DNA of 64,000 nt from Rubrivivax sp. (GCA_020852865.1 JADYZZ010000070.1:1-64000), one strand, 5' to 3'. Shown: positions 1 through 12,740, counted from the stretch's first letter. Program-made: numbers and translations. The notes: generated by a model not told the origin, from the letters alone.

Positions 1-194
1 CCTGGAGCGACTCTCGCTCCTGCTTCGACAACTTGACGGTGGGCGCTTGCCGGCCTCGACTCACGAGTGACAAGCTTATCTGCAGCCCTCCGCCATGTAA
101 AGCAATTTCAGGGATGTTGTACTAGCGTGCCGCCGCGGCGCGCCGGGGCGGTGTTTCCCGGGCCTGTAACAGCACGCCACCGACAGCCGCGCCG
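1..194. other. Window edge, no firm gene
   Basis: No complete gene is visible. On the plus strand, frame 2 is open from base 2 to a TGA at 68-70 and reads LERLSLLLRQLDGGRLPASTHE, which could be the C-terminus of a gene entering from the left, but it is too short to assign. GGAGCGA-ctc-TCGCTCC (4-20) is a perfect 7-bp hairpin with no T-run, so it is not a convincing terminator. Bases 60-125 are noticeably less GC-rich than the surroundings. Confidence 0.3.
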
Positions 195-1172
195 CTACGG
201 GTTGACCAGCACGACCTTGCCCTGCACCTGACGCGAGGCCATGCGCGCGTACGCGGCGCGGATCTCGCTCATCGGCAGCGGGCGATCGATGGCCGGCTTC
301 ACCCGCCCCTGCTCATACCACTGCAGCAGTTGCTTCATCGCCGTCGCATGGGCGCGCGGCTCGCGGCGCACGAACTCGCCCCAGAACACACCGACCAGCG
401 ATGCGCCCTTGAGCAGAGGCAGGTTCAGCGGCAGCGTGGGGATCGCGCCCTGGGCGAAGCCGATCACGAGATAGCGTCCGCGCCAGGCGATCGAGCGCAG
501 CGCCGGCTCGGCGAACTCGCCGCCTACGGGGTCGTACACGACGTCGGGGCCCTTGCCGTCGGTGAGCGTCTTGAGCGCGTCGCGCAGCGGCGTGTCGGTG
601 TAGTTGATGGTCGCGTCGGCGCCCAGCGCCTTGCAGAATGCGCACTTGGCGTCGCTGGAGGCGGCGGCGACGACGCGCGCGCCGGCGGCCTTGGCGATCT
701 GGACCGCCGCCGAGCCCACGCCGCCGGCGGCGCCGAGCACGAGCACTGTTTCGCCCGGTTGCAACTGTGCGCGGTCGAGCAGCGCGTGGTACGAGGTGCC
801 GTAGGTGAAGGCGAAGGCCGCGCCGTCGACGATGTCGAAGCCGTCCGGCAGCGCCAGCGTGTGCGCCGCGCTGACGCAGGCGTGCGTGCCGAAGCCGCCG
901 CTCGCGCCGATCGCGGCCACCGGCTGGCCGGGTGCGAGCCCCGCGACGCCGGCGCCGAGCGCTTCGACCACGCCCGAGAACTCCGAGCCGGGAACGAAGG
1001 GCAGCGGCGGCCTGATCTGGTACTGCCCGCGCACCGTGAGCAGGTCGGGGAAGTTCAGGCTGGCCGCCTTGATCGCGATGCGCACCTCGCCCGCTGCGGG
1101 TACGGGCGTGGGCAGTTCCTTCCAGGTGAGCGCGTCGACGCCTTCGAGCGTCTCGCAGAGCCAGGCATGCAT
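195..1172 (-). CDS. NADPH:quinone oxidoreductase, zinc-type alcohol dehydrogenase superfamily
   Basis: A 325-residue medium-chain dehydrogenase/reductase. The N-terminal GroES-like half (PVPAAGEVRIAIKAASLNFPD, FVPGSEFSGVVEALG) is followed by a Rossmann nucleotide-binding segment with LVLGAAGGVGSAAVQIAK. It lacks the cysteine clusters of zinc-containing alcohol dehydrogenases, as is usual in the quinone oxidoreductase (QOR/YhdH-like) branch. The expected role is cytosolic NADPH-dependent reduction of a quinone or enoyl substrate; the true substrate cannot be told. The ATG at 1172 is preceded by GGAG about 8 nt upstream. The track ORF to 2057 is an artefact of the open frame through dsbA. It starts 23 nt after the dsbA-like stop, so the two are probably co-transcribed. 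Confidence 0.9.
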   Translation of the reverse strand: MHAWLCETLEGVDALTWKELPTPVPAAGEVRIAIKAASLNFPDLLTVRGQYQIRPPLPFVPGSEFSGVVEALGAGVAGLAPGQPVAAIGASGGFGTHACVSAAHTLALPDGFDIVDGAAFAFTYGTSYHALLDRAQLQPGETVLVLGAAGGVGSAAVQIAKAAGARVVAAASSDAKCAFCKALGADATINYTDTPLRDALKTLTDGKGPDVVYDPVGGEFAEPALRSIAWRGRYLVIGFAQGAIPTLPLNLPLLKGASLVGVFWGEFVRREPRAHATAMKQLLQWYEQGRVKPAIDRPLPMSEIRAAYARMASRQVQGKVVLVNP

Positions 1173-1195
1173 GAGGCGGGACTCCGGCGGCGGGC

Positions 1196-1828
1196 TCAGC
1201 GCGTCGTGCGCGCCTTGCGGATCAGCGCGTCGAGCACGGCGAGCGTGCGCTCGTCGCTGCCCGCCTGCGCCGGCGAGGTGATGTAGCGGCCGTTCACCAC
1301 CAGGACCGGCACGCCGTCGAGCCCGTAGGCCTTCCACAGCTGGTCGGCAGCGCGCACCTTGGACGCCACGGTGAAGCTCTTCGTCGCCTCGAGCAGCTTG
1401 GACTTGTCCAGGCCGTTGGCGGCGGCGAACGTGGCCACGCCCGACTCCACCTCGAGGTGCTGGCCCTGCGCGTGCACGGCCTCGAACACCTTGCCGTGGA
1501 TAGCCGGCGGCACGCCGAGCGATTCGAGCGCGAAGTACAGCCGCTGGTAGGGCTGGTGCAGGGGCTGCCAGGCCACCGGCACGCGGCGCAGCACGACATC
1601 GCTGGGCAGCTTCTTGGCCCAGGCCTCGAGCCAGGGCTCGAGCGCACGGCAATGCGGACACCAGTAGCCGAAGAACTCGATGACCTCGATCTTGCCCGGC
1701 ACCGCCACCGGCACCGGTGTGGCGAGCGTGCGGTAGTCCTTGCCTTCCGCCGGCTCGCCGGCAGCCGCCGCGGTGCGGCCGAAGAGCGGGCTCGCGGCCA
1801 GGCCGAAGGTGAAGGTGCGTCGGTGCAT
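1196..1828 (-). CDS. dsbA: Thiol:disulfide interchange protein, DsbA family
   Basis: 210 residues with a thioredoxin fold carrying the CPHC active site (Cys57-Cys60, in FFGYWCPHCRALEPW), the DsbA signature, and a cis-Pro-type loop near GVPVLVVNGRY. The N-terminus (MHRRTFTFGLAASPLFGRTAAAAG) is a signal peptide; the RRTFTFG stretch resembles a twin-arginine motif, although most DsbA proteins use Sec. It would oxidise cysteines of exported proteins in the periplasm and needs a DsbB partner, which is not in the window. The start at 1828 was chosen because the signal peptide begins there; the 602-aa track ORF upstream has no such logic. No strong Shine-Dalgarno site is seen. Confidence 0.92.
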   Translation of the reverse strand: MHRRTFTFGLAASPLFGRTAAAAGEPAEGKDYRTLATPVPVAVPGKIEVIEFFGYWCPHCRALEPWLEAWAKKLPSDVVLRRVPVAWQPLHQPYQRLYFALESLGVPPAIHGKVFEAVHAQGQHLEVESGVATFAAANGLDKSKLLEATKSFTVASKVRAADQLWKAYGLDGVPVLVVNGRYITSPAQAGSDERTLAVLDALIRKARTTR

Positions 1829-2047
1829 GGAGGGGGTCCGTTCGTTCGGTCGGTGGGTCGGTAGGTTCGGGCCGGTGCGGGATCGGCAGACGGCGGCGCT
1901 CCGGCGATGCCGCATCCTGCGGCCGCGCGCCCGCGCGCCAGCGGCCGCCGCGGCGTCGTGCTGCGAATGCCGCGAAGTATGATGCACGGCCCGCTCCTGC
2001 GGTGCCCACGGTGGCCGTTGCCGCGTGCGGCGCGGCCGCGGGGGGGC

Positions 2048-2986
2048 ATGTCCGCAACGATGTCCGTCCGTTTCCGTTCCCTCGGCCTTTTCGGCAGCGC
2101 TGCGGCGCTGCTGTGCCTCGCCGGCTGCGCCACGCGGGCCGTCGACGTCAAGCCGGCGCCGGCCAATCCGGCCGAGTTCGCGATCTGGAGCTGCGAGCGC
2201 ATCGGCGACGAGCTCGAAGACGTGCAGAAGCGCGCCGCCGACCTCGCCTACGCCGTCGACGAGCGCGGCGGCAACAACATCGTCGCTCTGGGCTTCGGCC
2301 TGGCGGTGTTCTGGCCCGCCCTGCTCGCGATGCGCCCGCAGGGGCTCGAGGCGCAGGATCTGGCGCGTCTGAAGGGCCGCTACGAGGCGCTGCAGCAGGC
2401 TGCGCGTGCCAGGCACTGCCCGCCCGACTCGCTCGCCCTGCCGCCGGCCCGGCTGGCGGCGCTGCCGGTGGCCGTCGGCGAGCGCCTCGTCTACGAGGAC
2501 CGGCGCGAGGGCCGGCCGCGCTCGGCGTCGACCGAGTGGACTCTGCGCGTGCGCGCACTGCGCCGCGGCGAAGTCGACTACCAGGTCGAAGGCGCGGCAG
2601 GCGGCGTGCTGCGCCACGACAGCGCAGGCAATGTCGTCGAGGCGCCGCCGGGTGCTCTGACCTGGCCGCACCTGCTGCGCAGCGATCTCACGCTCGGTCA
2701 GGTCGTTGCCGGCGAGATGCAGGTGAGCGGTGATCCGCTCGACCGCGCGCGCCTGCGCGGACAGGTGGTGGCCGTCGGCCCGCAAGTCGCCGCCGGCCGA
2801 CGCTTCGACGTCGCCATCGTCGAGCTGTTCGGCGACGCGCAGCGCGGCGAGCGCTTCACGCGGCTCGACGGCGCGATGGTGGTCGACCGTGCGAGCGGCC
2901 TGCTGCTGCGCCTGGACCTGCGCAGCGCACAGCCGGCGTTCTCGCTGCAGCGCCGGCTGACGCGGATCGAGGCCGCTGCGCCCTGA
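2048..2986 (+). CDS. Putative outer-membrane lipoprotein of unknown function
   Basis: A 312-residue protein that starts with a lipoprotein signal: a hydrophobic run followed by the lipobox LAGC (Cys27). The mature part starts with a polar linker and contains a hydrophobic stretch (NNIVALGFGLAVFWPALLAM), then a mainly beta-looking C-terminal half rich in Arg and charged residues. I do not recognise the family. A second ATG (2060) gives an equally good signal peptide; the longer track start at 1907 adds a basic low-complexity tail and is unlikely. It is divergent from the dsbA-like gene, so 1829-2047 should hold both promoters. Confidence 0.75.
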   Translation: MSATMSVRFRSLGLFGSAAALLCLAGCATRAVDVKPAPANPAEFAIWSCERIGDELEDVQKRAADLAYAVDERGGNNIVALGFGLAVFWPALLAMRPQGLEAQDLARLKGRYEALQQAARARHCPPDSLALPPARLAALPVAVGERLVYEDRREGRPRSASTEWTLRVRALRRGEVDYQVEGAAGGVLRHDSAGNVVEAPPGALTWPHLLRSDLTLGQVVAGEMQVSGDPLDRARLRGQVVAVGPQVAAGRRFDVAIVELFGDAQRGERFTRLDGAMVVDRASGLLLRLDLRSAQPAFSLQRRLTRIEAAAP

Positions 2987-3041
2987 GGAGCGCGTGCGAT
3001 TCACGCCTGCGCGGGCTCGTTCGCAGCGCAGGCGCAGCCGC

Positions 3042-3056
3042 CTTACGTTTCTTTAC
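3042..3056 (+). promoter_or_regulatory. CpxR-box-like direct repeat (CTTAC-N5-TTTAC)
   Basis: The sequence CTTACGTTTCTTTAC reads on the opposite strand as GTAAA-GAAAC-GTAAG, a one-mismatch version of the enterobacterial CpxR recognition pattern GTAAA-N5-GTAAA. It lies about 70 bp before the start of the Spy/CpxP-like gene, in an AT-richer pocket, and the following genes encode a CpxR/OmpR-like regulator and its kinase. Seen: the repeat and its position. Inferred: that the regulator binds it to control its own cluster. Confidence 0.5.
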
Positions 3057-3128
3057 CGCGTCCGCATCGCTGCGTTACCGCAGCGCAGCAAGATGACCTC
3101 CATCGAAGCGTCCACCACAGGAGGTTCC

Positions 3129-3749
3129 ATGAGCACCCTCGAGCGTTCCACCCAGCATCCGCTGCGACACACCCTTGCCACCGCCCTCGTCGCCATCGCC
3201 TGCGGCGTCGCGCTTCCCGCGCTGGCGCAGCCGGCCGGCGGCTTCGGCCCCGGCGGCGGCCCAGGGCCGGGCGCCGCCCAGCGCATGGCTCCGGGCTGGG
3301 GGCCGGGCATGGGCCATGGCTGGGGTCAGCGCATGGGCGACGGCATGGGCGCGGGCTTGGGCATGATGCCGGGCTACGGCATGGAGCGCGCGCTCGACGC
3401 CATCGGCGCCAGCGCCGATCAGAAGGCGCAGATCCGCCAGATCATGCAGGCTGCGCACCCCGACTTGCAGGCCCAGCGCGACGCCCGCATCAAGCTGCGC
3501 GACCAGGCGCGCTCGATCTTCGCCGCACCGACCGTCGACGCCAGGGCGGCCGAGGCACTGCGCCAGCAGATGCTCGCGCAGCACGACGCGGCGAGCAAGC
3601 GCATGCTGCAGGCGATGCTCGACGCGAGCGCGGTGCTCACGCCCGATCAGCGCAAGGCGCTGGCCGAGCGCATGGCGACGCGCGGCGCGATGATGCAGCG
3701 GCACCGTGCCGAGCGCGCCACGCTCGACGGCGCGCCGCGCAAGCCCTGA
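3129..3749 (+). CDS. Spy/CpxP-like periplasmic protein (LTXXQ type)
   Basis: 206 residues: a signal peptide (HTLATALVAIACGVALPALA-QP), a Gly/Met-rich stretch of about 60 residues (repeats of GPGMGHGW, GQRMGDGMG), then an all-helical region with two LTxxQ-like motifs (ASADQKAQI and LTPDQRKAL) typical of the Spy/CpxP family. Such proteins act in the periplasm as ATP-independent chaperones or as metal- and stress-sensing inhibitors of a kinase. The Met/Gly/His-rich segment could bind copper or another metal; this is inference. The start at 3129 has AGGAGG six bases upstream. It is followed after 176 bp by a regulator-kinase pair, the CpxP-CpxRA arrangement. Confidence 0.85.
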   Translation: MSTLERSTQHPLRHTLATALVAIACGVALPALAQPAGGFGPGGGPGPGAAQRMAPGWGPGMGHGWGQRMGDGMGAGLGMMPGYGMERALDAIGASADQKAQIRQIMQAAHPDLQAQRDARIKLRDQARSIFAAPTVDARAAEALRQQMLAQHDAASKRMLQAMLDASAVLTPDQRKALAERMATRGAMMQRHRAERATLDGAPRKP

Positions 3750-3925
3750 GGCGCTATCCTGCGCAAGGATCGGCCGCGCGCGGGCGCCCGGTTTCGCGGC
3801 GGCCCATGACCGGGGCGGCGCAGGCCCGGCGGCCTGCGCTGCGGGGGCCCTCGCCGCGCGCCTGGGGCGCTGCGCCGCGCGCCCTGGACCCCGTGCCATG
3901 CCGGTGAGACGCGCCTGAGATCCCG

Positions 3926-4633
3926 ATGAGCCAACACCTGCTGCTGATCGACGACGACCGCCGCCTGACCGATATGGTGGGCGAGTATCTGCGCCGCCAG
4001 GGCTACGAGGTGACGACCGCCGGCTCGCTCGGTCAGGGCCGCGAGCTGCTCGAGCGCGCGCACCCCGACGCGCTCGTCCTCGACCTCATGCTGCCCGACG
4101 GCGACGGGCTGGACTTCACGCGCGAGCTGCGCGCCGCGCCGCGCACGCGCCGCTTGCCGCTGCTGATGCTCACGGCGCGCGGCGAGCCGATGGACCGCAT
4201 CGTCGGCCTCGAGATCGGCGCCGACGACTACCTCGGCAAGCCCTTCGAGCCGCGCGAGCTGCTGGCGCGCGTCAAGGCGCTGCTGCGCCGCGCCGCGCCC
4301 GAGTCGCAGGCCGACGACGTACTCGTCTTCGGCCGCCTCGAGATCGACCTGGGCGCGCGCCAGGCGCGCCTGGACGGCCGGCCCTGCGACCTCACCAGCC
4401 ACCAGTTCGAGCTGCTGGTCGTGCTCGCGCAAAGCCCCGGGCGCGTGCTCTCGCGCGATCAGATCATGGACGCGCTCAAGGGCCATCCGCTCGAGGCCTT
4501 CGACCGCAGCATCGACGTGCACATCTCGCGCATCCGCGCCGTCATCGAGGACGACCCGAAGGTGCCGCGGCGCGTGCTCACCGTGCGCGGCGCCGGCTAC
4601 GTGTTCGCCCGCAAGCAAGACGCCGAGCCCTAG
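3926..4633 (+). CDS. Response regulator, OmpR/CpxR family
   Basis: 235 residues. The receiver domain (about 1-120) has the acidic pocket DDD near residues 9-11, the phospho-acceptor Asp53 (LVLDLMLPDGDG), a conserved Thr (MLTARG) and Lys105 (DYLGKPF). The C-terminal winged-helix domain (about 135-228) ends with VRGAGYVF, diagnostic of the OmpR family. The receiver resembles CpxR (LDRVLGLELGADDYL-type segment). It probably binds DNA as a phosphorylated dimer and controls envelope-stress or metal-response genes, including the Spy-like gene just upstream. The stop is 5 nt before the kinase start, so the two are translated from one message. Confidence 0.95.
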   Translation: MSQHLLLIDDDRRLTDMVGEYLRRQGYEVTTAGSLGQGRELLERAHPDALVLDLMLPDGDGLDFTRELRAAPRTRRLPLLMLTARGEPMDRIVGLEIGADDYLGKPFEPRELLARVKALLRRAAPESQADDVLVFGRLEIDLGARQARLDGRPCDLTSHQFELLVVLAQSPGRVLSRDQIMDALKGHPLEAFDRSIDVHISRIRAVIEDDPKVPRRVLTVRGAGYVFARKQDAEP

Positions 4634-4638
4634 CGCGC

Positions 4639-5985
4639 ATGCGTTCGCTGTACCTGCGCATCTGGCTCACGGTGGTGCTGGCGCTCGCGCTGTTCGGCGC
4701 GCTGTCGGGCTGGCTGATGCAGCGCCAGCTCGAGCAGCATCGCGTCGTGCTCGAGGCCGCCACGCGCGAGCGCCTGGACGCCTGGGCCGAGCTGCTGCAG
4801 CGCGCGCTGCCGCCGGCCGATGCGCCGCGCGCGGTGCAGGCGCAGGCGCTGCGCGAATGGGCGCAGCGCCTGCGCCTGCCGGTCGCACTCGACGACGCCG
4901 CGGGTGTGCGCATCGGCGCCAGCGACGCCTTCGTACGGCGCGAGGCCGATCATCCCGGCTTCACCGAGCGGCTGCAGAGCATCCGGCTCGACGACGGCCG
5001 CACGCTGCGCGTGCCGCGGCCGATGCTGCGCCCGGGCCCCGGCATGATGGCGCGGCGCGGCGTGCACGAGCCCGCGGCGCCGGGCCTGCTGCCGCCCTGG
5101 CTGCTGCCGCGCCAGCTGCCCGAGGGTGTGGCCCTGGCGCTGCTGCTCGGCGTGCTGTTCCTCGCGGTCGCCGCCGGCGCCTATCCGGTGGTGCGCCGGC
5201 TCACGCGCCGGCTCGAGGCGCTGCAGACCGGCGTCGAGGACTTCGGCGCCGGCGCGCTCGGGCGGCGCGTCGACGAGGGCGGCCGCGACGAGGTGGCAGC
5301 GGTGGCCGCGAGCTTCAACCGTGCCGCCGCGCGCATCGAGTCGCTCGTGCGTTCGCACCAGAGCCTGCTCGCCAATGCCAGCCACGAACTGCGCTCGCCG
5401 CTGGCAAGGCTGAAGATGGCGCTCGAGATGCTCGACGGTTCGGCGCCCGACGAACGCCCGCGCCTGAAGCACGAGATCGCCGCCGACATCGCCGAGCTCG
5501 ACGCGCTGGTCGAGGAGGTGCTGCTGTCGAGCCGGCTGGACGCGCGCGAGCAACTCGACCAGCGCGAGCCGGTCGAGCTGCTCGCGCTGGCCGCCGAGGA
5601 GGCCGCGCGGGTCGACGCGGCGGCCGGCGGCGAGCCGCTGCGCGTGCTGGGCGACGAGCGGCTGCTGCGCCGCGCGCTGCGCAACCTGCTCGACAACGCG
5701 CGTCGCTACGGCGGCGGCGAGATCACGGTGGAGCTGGCACGCCGGGGCGCCCTGGCCGAGCTTGCGGTGAGCGACCGCGGCCCCGGCGTGCCCGAGGCCC
5801 ACCGCGAGCGCATCTTCGAGGCCTTCTTCCGCCTGCCCGGCCATGCCGAGCGCGCCGGCGGCGTCGGCCTGGGCCTGGCGCTGGTACGCCAGATCGCGCA
5901 GCGCCACGGCGGCAGCGTGCGCTGCGAGCCGCGCGCCGGCGGCGGCAGCCGCTTCGTGCTGGCGCTGCCGCTGGCGCCGGCGTAG
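4639..5985 (+). CDS. Sensor histidine kinase of the upstream regulator
   Basis: 448 residues: TM1 at about 8-27, a periplasmic domain (about 28-160) with RPMLRPGPGMMARRGVHEP near its end, TM2 at about 163-185, a HAMP linker, then the H-box LANASHELRSPLARLK with phospho-acceptor His249. The ATPase domain has N box (LRNLLDNARRYGG), G1 (VSDRGPGVPEAHRERIF), F (EAFFR) and G2 (GGVGLGLALV). This is a complete class I kinase of CpxA/OmpR-partner type. The periplasmic Met/His/Pro-rich tail is suggestive of metal sensing, which is only inference. It ends 13 nt before the convergent MATE gene. Confidence 0.94.
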   Translation: MRSLYLRIWLTVVLALALFGALSGWLMQRQLEQHRVVLEAATRERLDAWAELLQRALPPADAPRAVQAQALREWAQRLRLPVALDDAAGVRIGASDAFVRREADHPGFTERLQSIRLDDGRTLRVPRPMLRPGPGMMARRGVHEPAAPGLLPPWLLPRQLPEGVALALLLGVLFLAVAAGAYPVVRRLTRRLEALQTGVEDFGAGALGRRVDEGGRDEVAAVAASFNRAAARIESLVRSHQSLLANASHELRSPLARLKMALEMLDGSAPDERPRLKHEIAADIAELDALVEEVLLSSRLDAREQLDQREPVELLALAAEEAARVDAAAGGEPLRVLGDERLLRRALRNLLDNARRYGGGEITVELARRGALAELAVSDRGPGVPEAHRERIFEAFFRLPGHAERAGGVGLGLALVRQIAQRHGGSVRCEPRAGGGSRFVLALPLAPA

Positions 5986-5998
5986 CCGGGCTCCCAGG

Positions 5999-7414
5999 TC
6001 AGGCCGGCGCCGGCCGCGCCCGCGACGTCGGCTGCAGCACCCAGGCCATGAAGCCGGTGAGCGCGAGCGCGGTGAGCACGAGCGAGCCGGCCGATGCGAT
6101 CCAGAAACCGGGCGCTCCGCGCATCCAGGACGGCCACTCGGGCCCGGCGGCGAAGGCCAGCCACCAGCCGCCGCCCAGGCCCACGCCCCAGATGGCGACG
6201 GCGTAGACGACGAGCGGCACGGTCGCGATGCGCCAGGCGCGCAGCACGAAGGCGGCCACCGTCTGCACCGCGTCGGCGAGGTGGAACAGGGCGAGCCAGG
6301 CGACGAAGGACAGCGCGGCCGCGGCAACGGCCGCGTCGGCCGTGTACAGGCCGATGATGGACTCGCTGCCGCAGTAGACGAGCGCGGCCAGCGCCGCCGC
6401 GCACGCCAGCGCCAGCGCCAGACCGTGCCAGCCCAGGCGCCGCGCCTCGACGGCGGCGCGCGCGCCGATCGCCTGCGCCACCAGCGTCATCGTGGCGTTG
6501 CCGATGGCCAGGGGCACCATGAACAGCAGTGCCGCGAGGTTGAAGGCGATCTGGTGTCCGGCTACCGCCGTGGCGCCCAGGCGCGCGATGAACAGCGCCA
6601 TGAAGGTCATGCCGGTGATCTCGACGACGATCGTCGCGCCCATCGGAATGCCCAGGCGCAGCTGCGTGCCCAGCGCACGCGCGTCGGGCGCGTGCAGGCC
6701 GCGGCCGGCCAGCACGAAGGGCGCATAGAACGCGTCGCGCCGCACGAGCCGCCACGCGAGCAGGCACTGCGCCCACATCGCGATGCCGGTCGCGATGCCG
6801 CAGCCGACCACACCCGTTGCCGGCCCGCCCAGCGCCGGCAGCCCGAAGACGAAGAAGGCCGACAGGGGCAGCTTGAAGGCCAGGCCTCCGAGCTGCAGCA
6901 CCATCACGGCCTTGGGCCGCGAGACGGCGATGTTGAATGCGCGGTATACGGTGAACAGCAGCGAGGCGGGCAGCGACAGCGCCAGCGCCAGCAGATAGCC
7001 GCGCGCCTTGGCCTCGACCTCGGGCGAACTGCGCGCCAGCGCGAGGAAGGGTTGGGGAAACGCGAGCAGCAGGCTGCCCACGACGGACAGGCCGAGCGCG
7101 ATCCAGATCGCCTGATGCGCCTGGCGGCCCGCCGCTTCGTGCTGGCGCGCGCCGTAGAGCTGGCCGACGATGGGCGACAGCGCCAGCACCACGCCCATGA
7201 AGCCGATGAACACCGTCATGTAGGCGGCTGCGCCGATCGCCAGTGCGGCCAGGTCGAGTGCCGCGTAGCGCCCGAGCAGCACCGTGTCGACCGTGGTGAA
7301 CGCCAGCACCGAGGCCTGGCCGACGAACACCGGCCAGGCGAGCGGCGTGATCCGCCGCACGCTGGTGGCCCAGCGTGCAGCGCCTCCGGCGCCCGCGTCC
7401 GCGCCGGTGCTCAC
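5999..7414 (-). CDS. MATE family multidrug/Na+ (or H+) antiporter
   Basis: 471 residues with 12 predicted membrane segments arranged as two similar halves, and the MATE-typical N-terminal run ITPLAWPVFVGQASVLAFTTVDTVLLGR. It would export drugs or metabolites from the cytoplasm using an ion gradient. The start is GTG at 7414, only 13 nt after the stop of the E2 acyltransferase gene, so it is probably the last gene of the 2-oxoacid dehydrogenase operon. A functional link with that complex is not established. Confidence 0.92.
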   Translation of the reverse strand: MSTGADAGAGGAARWATSVRRITPLAWPVFVGQASVLAFTTVDTVLLGRYAALDLAALAIGAAAYMTVFIGFMGVVLALSPIVGQLYGARQHEAAGRQAHQAIWIALGLSVVGSLLLAFPQPFLALARSSPEVEAKARGYLLALALSLPASLLFTVYRAFNIAVSRPKAVMVLQLGGLAFKLPLSAFFVFGLPALGGPATGVVGCGIATGIAMWAQCLLAWRLVRRDAFYAPFVLAGRGLHAPDARALGTQLRLGIPMGATIVVEITGMTFMALFIARLGATAVAGHQIAFNLAALLFMVPLAIGNATMTLVAQAIGARAAVEARRLGWHGLALALACAAALAALVYCGSESIIGLYTADAAVAAAALSFVAWLALFHLADAVQTVAAFVLRAWRIATVPLVVYAVAIWGVGLGGGWWLAFAAGPEWPSWMRGAPGFWIASAGSLVLTALALTGFMAWVLQPTSRARPAPA

Positions 7415-7427
7415 GCGCGCCGCGCCT

Positions 7428-8891
7428 TCACGCCACGAACAGCAGCGCCGGCGTCTCGAGCCGCATGCGCAGCTCCTGGACGAACTGCGCGGCGTCGGCG
7501 CCGTCGACGATGCGGTGGTCGAACGACGAGGACAGGTTCATCGTCTGCCGCACCACCACGGCGCCGGCGCGGACGACGGGTTTCTCGACGATGCGGTTGA
7601 CGCCGACGATCGCGACCTCGGGGCGGTTGATCACCGGCGTCGACGCGATGCCGCCGAGCGCGCCCAGGCTGCTGATCGTGATCGTCGAGCCGCTCAGCTC
7701 GGCGCGCGTGGCGCGCCCGGCGCGCGCGGCCTCGGCCAGGCGCGCGACCTCGGCCGCCATCGCCCAGGGATCGAGCGCCTCGGCGTGGCGCAGCACCGGC
7801 ACCAGCAGGCCGTGCGGCGTCTGCGTGGCCACGCCCAGGTGCACCGCGCCGTACTGCGTGAGCACACCGGCCTCGTCGTCGAAGCGGGCGTTGATCTGCG
7901 GATGCGCGCGCAGCGCGAGCACCATGGCGCGCATCAGCAGCGGCAGCAGCGTGAGGCGGCCGCGCGCGGCGGCCCAGCGCGCGTTGAGCCGGGCGCGCAG
8001 CGCCTCGGCTTCGGTGATGTCGAGCTCCTCGACGTAGCTGAAATGCGGGATGCGGCGCTTGGCCTCCTGCATCTGCAGCGCGATGCGCCGGCGCAGGCCG
8101 ATCACCGGCACGCGCGTCTCGTCGTCGCGCTGGGCGTAGGCGGCTGCCGCGGCCGCTGACGCCTCCGCGGGCGCAGCGGAGGCTGCAGGCGTTGCGGGTG
8201 CTGCGCGTGCGGCCGGCGCGATGGGCGAGGCGGTGGGCGGGGCGATGGGCGGGGCGATGGGCGGGGCGGCTGCAGCCGGCAGCGTGCCGCGCGCGCGCGC
8301 CGCCGCCTCGATGTCGGCATGGACGATGCGGCCTGCGGTGCCGCTCGGGCGCACCGAACTCAGGTCGATGCCGAGTTCCCAGGCGCGCCGGCGCACGGCC
8401 GGCGAGGCGATCGGGCGATCGGCGGCGCTGGCCGGCGCCACGGTGGATGGTGCGGGGATCGATGCCGGGATCGGCGCGGCGGCCGCAGGCTGCGTCTGCA
8501 CCGGCGCCGGCGCGCTTCCGGGCGCAGGAGCGAACGCAGGCGCAGGAGCGAGAACGGGGGCAGGCGCCAGCCCCGACGCATCCGCTGCCGCGGCTGCTGC
8601 CGCGCCGGCCGCGGCGGCCGCCGTGCCGGGCGCGTGCGCGGCGCCGGCTTCGGCCTGTTCGATGCGCAGCAGCTCGCTGCCCACGGCCAGCGTGCGCCCG
8701 ACCTCGCCGCCGAGCGCGAGCACGCGGCCGGCCACCGGCGTCGGGATCTCGACGTTGGCCTTGTCGGTCATGACGTCGGCCACCGGCTGGTCCTCGGCCA
8801 CCTCGTCGCCCGGCGCCACATGCCAGGCCACGAGCTCGACCTCGGCGATGCCCTCGCCGACGTCGGGCACCTTGATGATGCGCACGCCCAT
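7428..8891 (-). CDS. bkdB: Branched-chain 2-oxoacid dehydrogenase E2, dihydrolipoamide acyltransferase
   Basis: 487 residues. One lipoyl domain at 1-77 with the lipoylated lysine in MTDKANVEIP (Lys44); a long Ala/Pro linker; a peripheral subunit-binding domain (ASPAVRRRAWELGIDLSSVRPSGTAGRIV, about 165-195); a second Ala/Pro linker; and the acyltransferase core ending in SSFDHRIVDGADAAQF, where the HRxxDG motif supplies the catalytic His (about 459). It transfers the acyl group from E1 to CoA, forming the core of the cytosolic complex. The second linker is encoded by a 12-bp tandem repeat. It starts 1 nt after the E1beta stop. Pyruvate as substrate cannot be excluded, but separate E1alpha/E1beta favours the branched-chain enzyme. 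Confidence 0.93.
   Translation of the reverse strand: MGVRIIKVPDVGEGIAEVELVAWHVAPGDEVAEDQPVADVMTDKANVEIPTPVAGRVLALGGEVGRTLAVGSELLRIEQAEAGAAHAPGTAAAAAGAAAAAAADASGLAPAPVLAPAPAFAPAPGSAPAPVQTQPAAAAPIPASIPAPSTVAPASAADRPIASPAVRRRAWELGIDLSSVRPSGTAGRIVHADIEAAARARGTLPAAAAPPIAPPIAPPTASPIAPAARAAPATPAASAAPAEASAAAAAAYAQRDDETRVPVIGLRRRIALQMQEAKRRIPHFSYVEELDITEAEALRARLNARWAAARGRLTLLPLLMRAMVLALRAHPQINARFDDEAGVLTQYGAVHLGVATQTPHGLLVPVLRHAEALDPWAMAAEVARLAEAARAGRATRAELSGSTITISSLGALGGIASTPVINRPEVAIVGVNRIVEKPVVRAGAVVVRQTMNLSSSFDHRIVDGADAAQFVQELRMRLETPALLFVA
8218..8265 (-). repeat. 12-bp tandem repeat coding for the E2 linker
   Basis: Four near-perfect copies of GCGATGGGCGGG lie inside the E2 gene and encode the PPIAPPIAPPTASPIAP part of the flexible linker between the subunit-binding and catalytic domains. 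The period keeps the reading frame, so copy-number change would only alter linker length. Confidence 0.85.
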
Positions 8892-8892
8892 C

Positions 8893-12740
<3,848 letters not shown>

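Noticed and set aside
4-20. Perfect hairpin GGAGCGA-ctc-TCGCTCC at the left edge as a terminator
   Set aside because: No T-run follows on either strand, so intrinsic termination is not supported.
4630-6327. 565-aa minus-strand ORF opposite the histidine kinase
   Set aside because: It is an antisense shadow of the kinase and MATE genes with Arg/Ala/Gln-rich low-complexity sequence.
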